DNA of 8,286 bases from assembly GCA_048883105.1 (NCBI GenBank), contig JBHLQY010000080.1, positions 1 to 8,286 of the forward strand, read 5' to 3'. The stretch comes from LW40-45 sp048883105. Lineage in GTDB: Archaea > Asgardarchaeota > Lokiarchaeia > Sigyniarchaeales > SOKP01. A model generated the notes under the pieces. It did not search any database and had not been told where the DNA came from. It saw only the letters and a list, made by a program, of their open reading frames with translations. The stretch's first letter is position 1, and each line of letters opens with the position of its first letter. Shown here piece after piece: positions 1 to 5,074 of the stretch. A program made the position numbers and the translations under genes.

Positions 1-596
1 AAGGAGTCATTACTTTAAAAAGATTGATTGAATTTGCCGCTCAAAAAGCTGGCGTTGAAAGATGCTTCGGAAGCGAAATGCATGGTCTTGCTCAGCGTGA
101 AGGAGCAATTACTAGCCATATACGTTATCAAAAAAAGATTTTTGAGGAAGAACGAAAAAATTTGTATTCACCATTGATTTGCTACGGCGATGCTGATTTA
201 TACATCTGTTTCGAGCCAGTAGAGGCTTTAAGGCGGGGCATTTTTGCTTCAAATAAGACTTATTTTGTTCTCAATTCAAGGACTATTCCAGGAGTAATGA
301 TCGCGGCTGATCTTGAGCAATATCCTTCTTTAGAAAAAATTAAAGAAATTTTATATGGGTATTCAAACGAAATCTATTTCATGAACGCAACAGAATTATC
401 CTTGAAAGAATTTAATCGAAATCAACAGGTAAATTTAATTATGTTAGGATTCGCAGTAGCTACTGGAAAGATACCTTTTATAAAAATAGAGCATTATGAG
501 GAAGTGATTAAAGAATGGTTAAGAGATCCTGAAGATAACATTCGGGCAATACACATTGGATTAGAAGAAGGTACTAAAATAATAAATTCAAATTAA
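1..596 (+). CDS. iorB: Indolepyruvate:ferredoxin oxidoreductase beta subunit (5' partial)
   Basis: The enzyme IorAB oxidatively decarboxylates indolepyruvate and other aryl pyruvates with CoA, passing electrons to ferredoxin, during aromatic amino-acid fermentation in the archaeal cytoplasm. This is the small beta subunit, related to the gamma domain of pyruvate:ferredoxin oxidoreductase. The frame is open to the left edge: the first bases read (x)aa-GGA-GTC, fitting the end of the family's N-terminal GxGGQGV motif, so only about 10 codons are missing. The TTG at 24 is therefore an internal Leu codon, not the start. Other family signatures seen are SEMHGLAQREG (usual form ETHGMAQRGG), then SHIR, and FEPVEALR. 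About 198 codons are visible, close to the usual full length of roughly 200. The alpha subunit iorA commonly lies just upstream and would be outside the window. It converges on the next gene with a 48-bp gap. A closely related 2-oxoacid oxidoreductase gamma subunit is the main alternative. Confidence 0.86.
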   Translation, partial: GVITLKRLIEFAAQKAGVERCFGSEMHGLAQREGAITSHIRYQKKIFEEERKNLYSPLICYGDADLYICFEPVEALRRGIFASNKTYFVLNSRTIPGVMIAADLEQYPSLEKIKEILYGYSNEIYFMNATELSLKEFNRNQQVNLIMLGFAVATGKIPFIKIEHYEEVIKEWLRDPEDNIRAIHIGLEEGTKIINSN

Positions 597-636
597 ATAT
601 TGACATTAATAAATATCGCTTATACTCCAAAGAATA

Positions 637-643
637 GAAAAAA
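637..643 (-). terminator. T-tract terminator after the zinc/winged-helix gene
   Basis: Read on the minus strand, a run of six T residues begins immediately after the TAG stop at 645-647. Archaeal RNA polymerase terminates at such U-tracts without needing a hairpin. The tract sits in the short convergent gap with iorB. Confidence 0.4.
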
Positions 644-644
644 T

Positions 645-1169
645 CTAAGCTCTTTTAATTACATCAACTAACCCTTTCTTTCTAAGTTTTTCCATCATTT
701 TTTCAATTTCTTCTACTTTTTTACCAGCAATATCAGCGACCTGTTCTAAAGTGTTCATTCCATCACAAATCTTAAGAACTTTAAATTCTTCTGGAGTAAG
801 CATGCCTAAATGAACGCTCATTGGAGGAATCTCTTTTACAACGATAGGAATTCTTACATCTCCAGTAGTTGCTGCTGCTTTTAATTCTTTCATATCTGGG
901 CTATCTCCAAAGAAAGCTTTAACTCCTGTGACATCATAATTATCATCAATATAAACATAAATAGTGTGCTCTTTTCCTGAGTTGTCGTCTGGATCTTCGG
1001 AATCTGGGTATGGATTTGAATGTTTATGTTCTCTGGTATATATGCCCATTTCAAGTCCATCATAAATCTCTTTTTTATCGACGTTTAGCGCAATCATGTC
1101 GCTGCAAATATCGCACCACGCCCATACTTCGACGAGTCTAAAATATTTTTTAACTTTATTTTCTGGAAT
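645..1169 (-). CDS. Unrecognised CxxC/His protein with C-terminal winged helix, probable ATT start
   Basis: I do not recognise a named family. From the ATG at 1097 the protein has 150 residues, but the same frame stays open upstream to a TAA at 1173-1175. The extension reads like protein (YFRLVEVWAWCDICSD) and adds a CDIC motif. No ATG, GTG or TTG lies in it. An ATT codon at 1167-1169 has AAAGGTGA (1178-1185) 8 nt upstream, an excellent archaeal Shine-Dalgarno, so I place the start there (174 residues). Order of parts: CxxC at about residues 19-22; an EHKHSN stretch near 46-51; an acidic linker; a beta-rich EHTIYVYIDDNYDVTGVK segment resembling the HxxxVYxDxxxxVRGVE pattern in uncharacterised archaeal proteins; and a winged-helix-like domain over roughly the last 55 residues (LTPEEFKVLKICDG, then MMEKLRKKGLVDVI). 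A Zn-binding or DNA-binding regulatory role is inference. If the ATT start is wrong, the ATG at 1097 is the fallback. Confidence 0.72.
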   Translation of the reverse strand: MPENKVKKYFRLVEVWAWCDICSDMIALNVDKKEIYDGLEMGIYTREHKHSNPYPDSEDPDDNSGKEHTIYVYIDDNYDVTGVKAFFGDSPDMKELKAAATTGDVRIPIVVKEIPPMSVHLGMLTPEEFKVLKICDGMNTLEQVADIAGKKVEEIEKMMEKLRKKGLVDVIKRA

Positions 1170-1177
1170 TGTTTAGT

Positions 1178-1185
1178 TCACCTTT
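1178..1185 (-). promoter_or_regulatory. Shine-Dalgarno that decides an ATT start
   Basis: On the minus strand this reads AAAGGTGA, matching the archaeal anti-SD complement GGTGA. Eight nucleotides separate it from the ATT at 1169-1167, an ideal spacing. It lies 80 nt from the conventional ATG at 1097, too far to serve that codon. Confidence 0.6.
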
Positions 1186-1230
1186 AATTTCTTGATAAAT
1201 TTGAAATAAATTAGAAACTCAAAATGTAAC

Positions 1231-1241
1231 TTATATATATT
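1231..1241 (-). promoter_or_regulatory. TATA box for the zinc/winged-helix gene
   Basis: On the minus strand this reads AATATATATAA, a strong archaeal TATA element. Transcription would start about 26 nt downstream, near 1209. That leaves a leader of about 40 nt containing the Shine-Dalgarno at 1178-1185 and the ATT codon at 1169, so promoter and ribosome site agree with the extended gene model. Confidence 0.5.
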
Positions 1242-1368
1242 AATTATGATGTTTTACAATTTAAAGTTTAATTTGCTTAATCCTAGGATGTATATCTCAA
1301 TGAAAGTATGAGTTTTAAAAATAAAAAATAATTAAAGTTATCTTTTATTTTATTTTTCAATCTCACCT

Positions 1369-1379
1369 ATTAATAAATT
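1369..1379 (+). promoter_or_regulatory. Possible TATA box for the zinc-finger/aEF-1beta operon
   Basis: TATTAATAAAT lies 18-28 bases before the ATG at 1397, which would give a leaderless transcript. No Shine-Dalgarno precedes that ATG, consistent with leaderless initiation. The surroundings are very AT-rich, so the box cannot be placed precisely. Confidence 0.35.
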
Positions 1380-1396
1380 ATAATAAACAAATTTGC

Positions 1397-1570
1397 ATGT
1401 CATTTAAAAAAAATATATGTTTTTGCTGTGGTCGACCGATCGCACCTTTCGAGGCTGCGGTGCATTTCCCCTGTCCTAACTGTGGAGATGTAACTATTTG
1501 GCGATGTGAAAGATGTCGAGCTATGGGAAAGACATATAGATGCCTTAAATGCGAATTTGAAGGTCCTTAA
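1397..1570 (+). CDS. Four-CxxC micro zinc-finger protein (HVO_2753/DUF1610-like)
   Basis: A 57-residue protein beginning MSFKKNICFCCGRP. It carries four CxxC pairs at residues 8/11, 26/29, 37/40 and 49/52, enough for two zinc sites, with almost no sequence outside the knuckles. The pattern matches the archaeal HVO_2753-type zinc-finger proteins. The haloarchaeal member has been studied as a small folded zinc protein, but the molecular role remains unclear. The stop lies 9 nt before the first ATG of the aEF-1beta frame, implying an operon. This gene order recurs in many archaea, which suggests, as inference, a link to translation. The start is the only reasonable ATG and the transcript is probably leaderless. 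GC content is somewhat higher than in the flanking spacers, as expected for a conserved gene. Confidence 0.88.
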   Translation: MSFKKNICFCCGRPIAPFEAAVHFPCPNCGDVTIWRCERCRAMGKTYRCLKCEFEGP

Positions 1571-1591
1571 ATAAAAAATATGAGATTTTCT

Positions 1592-1861
1592 ATGGGAGGA
1601 CAATATATTGCTTTAATTGATGTTGTTCCAGAAGATACGGATGTCAACTTTGAAGAATTTGTAGAAAAATTAAAAAAAGTACTTCCTAATACGTGTCTCA
1701 TTGAACGCTATGAAATTTTACCTATAGCATTTGGCTTAAAAAAGGCTAGAGTTCGAGTAAGATATCCAGAAGAATGGGGAGGTACAGATAAAATTGAAGA
1801 ACTATTCGGTCAAATTGATGGAATACAGGGAATTGAAGGAATAGCTTTTTCCAAAGCATAG
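1592..1861 (+). CDS. ef1b: Archaeal elongation factor 1-beta (aEF-1B)
   Basis: aEF-1beta is the guanine-nucleotide exchange factor that reloads archaeal EF-1alpha with GTP during translation, the counterpart of the eukaryotic eEF1B C-terminal domain. The protein has the family's compact fold with no extra domains. The N-terminal strand (IALIDVVPEDTDVNFEEF) matches the xVxVMPexxxvDle pattern, the centre reads EILPIAFGLKKARVRV (family: EpIAFGLxxL), and the end is GTDKIEELFGQIDGIQGIEG (family: ae..l..i.GV..vev). Starting at ATG 1592 gives 89 residues and the usual MGxx opening. An in-frame ATG at 1580 would add MRFS and sits 9 nt after the upstream stop. Neither start has a clear Shine-Dalgarno. 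I prefer 1592 on family alignment, but 1580 cannot be excluded. It is the second gene of the pair with the zinc-finger protein. Confidence 0.9.
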   Translation: MGGQYIALIDVVPEDTDVNFEEFVEKLKKVLPNTCLIERYEILPIAFGLKKARVRVRYPEEWGGTDKIEELFGQIDGIQGIEGIAFSKA

Positions 1862-1874
1862 TAGAAAAATTGAT

Positions 1875-1888
1875 TTATTTCTCTTTTT
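1875..1888 (+). terminator. T-rich terminator after aEF-1beta
   Basis: Within 30 nt of the TAG stop (1859-1861) the plus strand carries TTATTTCTCTTTTT, the pyrimidine-rich tract expected of an intrinsic archaeal terminator. It lies in the 117-bp convergent gap before the end of mutL. Confidence 0.45.
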
Positions 1889-1968
1889 AAGTTACCCAAT
1901 TATAATTATTAGACTTATTTCTATAAATTTAATTTAGAAAGAAACATCAAAATTAAGTGATCATAAGT

Positions 1969-1974
1969 AAAAAA
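1969..1974 (-). terminator. T-tract terminator after mutL
   Basis: Six consecutive T residues on the minus strand start 5 nt after the mutL TGA stop (1979-1981), a plausible U-tract terminator facing the one that follows aEF-1beta. Confidence 0.35.
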
Positions 1975-1978
1975 TCTA

Positions 1979-3874
1979 TCACGTTCTTTTGAATATTTTA
2001 TCTAATTCTTTAAAAGATATAAATTTTAATGTAGGTCTGCCGTGGGCGCAATGAAAGGAATTTTTACAATTTGATAAGTCGATAATGAGATTTCTAATGT
2101 CTCGTAAAGTCAAATCATCTCCTCCCCTTATACTTCTATGGCACGCCAAGTAATTGATGATTTCTTCTTTCACTTCTGAGAAACTTTTATCTTTACCTAT
2201 TTCCGTAATATCACTAATAATTTCTTTTGCTATTTCCGTCTTTGGAACCTTTTCCATAATAGCTGGAATTTCTCTCAAAATGAAAGTATTTCCGCCAAAA
2301 AGTTCTAAATTAAATCCTAATTTTTTTATATCGTTCAAATTTTCTTTCAAGAAGAACTTTTCGCTTGGAGTTACATCAATTTTTAGAGGCGATACTAACA
2401 TTTGTTTGCTTATTTTCGATGTTTCGTAAGCTTTCAGTAATTTTTCTTTGTTTATTCTTTCAGATGCAGCATGTTGATCTAAAATGTATAATCCAAGCTC
2501 GTTTGTTTCCTCGTTATATCCCTCTAAAACAACATAGGTCTTGTTACTCAATTGTCCTGTATTGGAGATCAAGCGCACCTTAGGAAAATTTTTTGATATG
2601 ATGTATTTTTCTCTAACGTATGTTTCAGGTCTTTTCATTTTATCGAGTTCCTCACCAGCAACAAGATCTGTTAAGTGTAGTTGTACTGTTTCGTCTATTA
2701 ACTCACCTTCTTCGTTAAATACTTCTTTAGATTTTACCTCTTTTTTTTTAAAATCCCGAATTTCTTTAATTGGTCCATCAATTTTTTTTGATACTAAGAT
2801 ATTTCCCCTTATCGAATCGCTTTCCTTCTCAGTAATAAAGTGTTCTAATTCAGTTGAGATATATTTTGCTTCTTTTGCGATAAACTTATCTTCGATAAAA
2901 TCTCGAATAACATTATAAACTTTATTGTAAATATACTCCTCTCGTTCAAATCTAATGTGTAGCTTCTTCGGATGGACATTAAAATCTATTACAGAAGGAT
3001 CTAATTCAATATATAATACAAAAAACGGATGTTTTCCAACCATTAAAGTTCCTTTGTATGCTTCTTGTATTGCTCTAAATAAAAGGTCGCTTATAACAAA
3101 ACGACGATTAATAAATAAACTCGAATAAGTTCTATTTTTTTTTGATATTTGCGGATGTCCTAATAATCCGTATACCTTAAAATAGGTGTCTTGTTCTGAG
3201 TAATCAATCGATTCCATAAATTTTGCGGTTAATTTTCCGTATATATGAAATACGGTAGTTTTCAAATCGTTAGAAGGGCAATTTAGTATGTCCAATTCAT
3301 TATGCCTATATATAAAATGAATGTCAGGATAAGCTAGTGCGTACCTCTGCGTAATATCCGTAATGTGTCCTAATTCGGTAGAATCTGACCTAAGAAATTT
3401 CTGTCTTGCTGGAATATTATAAAAAAGGTTCTTGACTTTAACGTTCGTTCCAATAGGACAAGAAATTTCTTTTTTTCCAACCAGTTTGCCTCCTTTTAAA
3501 AATAGTTGAATACCTAAATTATTCTCTTCTGTTCTTGAAGTAATTTCCACTTGACTTACCGCAGCAACACTTGCTAAAGCCTCTCCTCTAAATCCTAAAG
3601 TGTGTAGATTATCTAAATCTTCAATGCTTCTGATTTTACTACTAGTATGCCTCTCAAAAGCGAATTCTATGTCTTCTGGAGGTATGCCTATACCGTCGTC
3701 TATAACTTGAATGAAATTTTTACCCGCTTTCTTCACAATAATTCTTATTTCACGTGCTCCCGCATCGATACTATTTTCAATTAATTCTTTAACAACATTA
3801 GCCGGTCTTTCTACAACTTCTCCCGCGGCTATTTTTTCAGCGTCTCGGATTTTTTTTATTTTTCTTTTTTTCAC
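1979..3874 (-). CDS. mutL: DNA mismatch repair protein MutL, endonuclease-type
   Basis: MutL is recruited by mismatch-bound MutS and, in this class, nicks the strand to be repaired. It has 631 residues, a normal length. The N-terminal GHKL ATPase shows ELIENSIDAGA (E30 and N34 matching the general base and Mg ligand of E. coli MutL), DDGIG at 59-63, RHTSSKI, GFRGEAL near 94-100, and HPKKLHIRF near 301-309 with the ATP-sensing Lys. After a linker comes the C-terminal dimerisation/endonuclease domain with intact DQHA(x)2E(x)4E at 466-477, ACHRSIR at 577-583 and CAHGRP at 609-614, the Zn/Mn-binding set. QMLVSP at 491-496 lies where bacterial MutL contacts the sliding clamp. The start is GTG at 3874; an in-frame TGA (3881-3883) lies three codons upstream, so no longer start exists. 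A TATA box 20-27 nt upstream predicts a leaderless message. It lies downstream of mutS on the same strand, split from it by one opposite gene. Confidence 0.96.
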   Translation of the reverse strand: MKKRKIKKIRDAEKIAAGEVVERPANVVKELIENSIDAGAREIRIIVKKAGKNFIQVIDDGIGIPPEDIEFAFERHTSSKIRSIEDLDNLHTLGFRGEALASVAAVSQVEITSRTEENNLGIQLFLKGGKLVGKKEISCPIGTNVKVKNLFYNIPARQKFLRSDSTELGHITDITQRYALAYPDIHFIYRHNELDILNCPSNDLKTTVFHIYGKLTAKFMESIDYSEQDTYFKVYGLLGHPQISKKNRTYSSLFINRRFVISDLLFRAIQEAYKGTLMVGKHPFFVLYIELDPSVIDFNVHPKKLHIRFEREEYIYNKVYNVIRDFIEDKFIAKEAKYISTELEHFITEKESDSIRGNILVSKKIDGPIKEIRDFKKKEVKSKEVFNEEGELIDETVQLHLTDLVAGEELDKMKRPETYVREKYIISKNFPKVRLISNTGQLSNKTYVVLEGYNEETNELGLYILDQHAASERINKEKLLKAYETSKISKQMLVSPLKIDVTPSEKFFLKENLNDIKKLGFNLELFGGNTFILREIPAIMEKVPKTEIAKEIISDITEIGKDKSFSEVKEEIINYLACHRSIRGGDDLTLRDIRNLIIDLSNCKNSFHCAHGRPTLKFISFKELDKIFKRT

Positions 3875-3893
3875 ACTTCTTCAATTAAATGTG

Positions 3894-3901
3894 TTTTATA
3901 A
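3894..3901 (-). promoter_or_regulatory. TATA box for mutL
   Basis: TTATAAAA on the minus strand covers positions -27 to -20 relative to the GTG start at 3874. This spacing puts the transcription start at or within a few bases of the start codon, so mutL appears to have its own promoter and a leaderless or near-leaderless mRNA. Confidence 0.5.
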
Positions 3902-4007
3902 CAAATTAATAAATTTTTTAGGTATGAATAATATTATCAAGCCAAATTTAAATGAACTCTCTATTAAAGATTAAATAAATTTAAAAATTTAATTATTACC
4001 CGTGCTC

Positions 4008-4030
4008 TGGATTATTGAATCTTTAATCCA
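4008..4030. repeat. Inverted repeat / small hairpin
   Basis: TGGATTA at 4008-4014 is perfectly complementary to TAATCCA at 4024-4030 across a 9-nt loop. It lies in the divergent spacer and is less AT-rich than its surroundings. It could be an operator or a chance structure; no T-tract follows to make it a terminator. Confidence 0.35.
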
Positions 4031-4107
4031 ATATCACTTTTCTTAATAATAATGTTTTTCGGTAATTAAATTTAGCAAATTAATTTAGTTTAAAATTAAA
4101 AGATTCC

Positions 4108-4115
4108 TTTATAGT
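4108..4115 (+). promoter_or_regulatory. Possible TATA box for the glycosyltransferase gene
   Basis: TTTATAGT would place transcription start near 4138, leaving a leader of about 20 nt before the ATG at 4160. Only a weak purine stretch (AAAGAG) precedes that ATG. Assignment is tentative because the spacer is AT-rich. Confidence 0.35.
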
Positions 4116-4159
4116 TTAAACTTGTTGATTTTATTAAATTTCAGCTAATGTAAAGAGTT

Positions 4160-5074
4160 ATGAACAACGAGAAAGAGTATCCTATTCATTTATATTTCAT
4201 CTGTGGTTTAGTAATAATCACAATTATCCTCATTATATTAAGAATTCTTTTAGGCTTTTTATATATCAATCCTTGGATTAAAGAAACAAGGGATGTTGAT
4301 TATAAGATATTAATAGAGGGAATGAAAAACGGATTAATAAATTTTTACGACCCTATAGAAATCTCAGATTGGCCTCCTTATTATCTCTATTTTTGGTACT
4401 TTCTATTTTTTCCAATGTATTTAATTCCACTTGAAATAGGCCTATATATTTGGGATGGTTTAAGACTATTATCCGTCGGGTATGTATTTTTTAAAGCTAA
4501 AGAGATATTTGCAAGTAAAATAGATTTAATAATTTTTTATACATTAAGCTCTATAGGGTATAGCTACGACGCATATTTTAACAATGTCAATTTTTTAATT
4601 ATATTCTTTTTATTTCTATCGTATAAATACCTTGAAGATGATAAAAAATGGATTGCGGGAATCTTTTTTACTCTTGCGACGTTCAAAATTAATTCAATAT
4701 TATTTATCCCAGTATTACTTATAATTAGAAAATTAAAAGCCAGAGACCTAATTTATTTTGTAGTTCCGTTCCTTCTTGTTTGTATACCATATATGATATT
4801 TCCTGAATACTTTATGCAAATGATTAATAATTGGCTACATAGCGACGAAGCAATTCAAGGTATTTTAATTGTTGATTCAATTACTTGGAAAGCTTTACAA
4901 CCTTCACATCTGATGTTTATTAGCTTGTTAATCATAATATTTTTGGCAAATTTAGAAAATATTTCAATGGACAAAAGAAAAAAACTGTTTAGGATTCTAT
5001 TCCCAATAATAATTATATTATATTATATCTACTTGACGATAATTGTATTTCTTATTCCAGTTGTCTTTCTATAA
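4160..5074 (+). CDS. Multi-pass membrane glycosyltransferase, GT87 (DUF2029)-like
   Basis: A 304-residue integral membrane protein with roughly eight or nine hydrophobic segments. The first (about residues 10-36) is followed by a loop with a DxD-type pair, RDVDY (D45 and D47), the position of the catalytic acid in GT-C glycosyltransferases. Next come NFYDP (61-65) and a WPPYYLYF motif (71-78), like the YPP motif of GT87 and related enzymes. The stretch NNVNF..., AGIFFTLATFKINSILFIPVLLI (about 141-188) matches the DUF2029 pattern GQVN..., AG...a...K..P.l...l. Such enzymes move a sugar from a polyprenyl-phosphate carrier onto lipid or protein acceptors on the outer face of the membrane; donor and acceptor cannot be read here. 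It is shorter than the usual 400 or so residues, apparently lacking some C-terminal helices. It is transcribed against both mut genes, and its TAA overlaps the last bases of mutS. Confidence 0.68.
   Translation: MNNEKEYPIHLYFICGLVIITIILIILRILLGFLYINPWIKETRDVDYKILIEGMKNGLINFYDPIEISDWPPYYLYFWYFLFFPMYLIPLEIGLYIWDGLRLLSVGYVFFKAKEIFASKIDLIIFYTLSSIGYSYDAYFNNVNFLIIFFLFLSYKYLEDDKKWIAGIFFTLATFKINSILFIPVLLIIRKLKARDLIYFVVPFLLVCIPYMIFPEYFMQMINNWLHSDEAIQGILIVDSITWKALQPSHLMFISLLIIIFLANLENISMDKRKKLFRILFPIIIILYYIYLTIIVFLIPVVFL

Larger units (their letters stand above)
3875..4159. other. Divergent promoter spacer between mutL and the glycosyltransferase gene
   Basis: 285 bp of very AT-rich sequence with no supportable gene. 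It holds the mutL TATA box at its left end, a less AT-rich hairpin near its middle (4008-4030), and a TATA-like box for the rightward gene at 4108-4115. An ATG immediately followed by TAA (4148-4153) precedes the glycosyltransferase start by 6 nt. Confidence 0.6.

Noticed and set aside
24..26. TTG as the start of the first gene
   Set aside because: The frame is open to the left edge and residues before it (GVITLKR) match the family's nucleotide-binding-like N-terminus, so TTG is an internal Leu codon.
1098..1140. Higher-GC patch that might be a tRNA or RNA gene
   Set aside because: No cloverleaf or acceptor pairing could be formed; the patch is explained as coding sequence of the N-terminal extension (VEVWAWCDICSD).
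1310..1360. A/T-only inverted repeat resembling a hairpin
   Set aside because: Made of runs of A and T with many equivalent alignments; low-complexity composition explains it.
1400..1603. Minus-strand open frame opposite the zinc-finger gene
   Set aside because: It is the shadow of a strongly supported four-CxxC gene on the plus strand and its translation has no family features.
2154..2918. Several plus-strand open frames inside mutL, plus one at 3711-3974
   Set aside because: They lie antisense to intact mutL; their Phe/Ser/Ile-rich translations are typical shadows of Lys/Glu-rich coding sequence.
4148..4153. ATG-TAA start-stop just before the glycosyltransferase gene
   Set aside because: A single start-stop pair in AT-rich DNA is expected by chance and nothing else marks it as a regulatory upstream frame.
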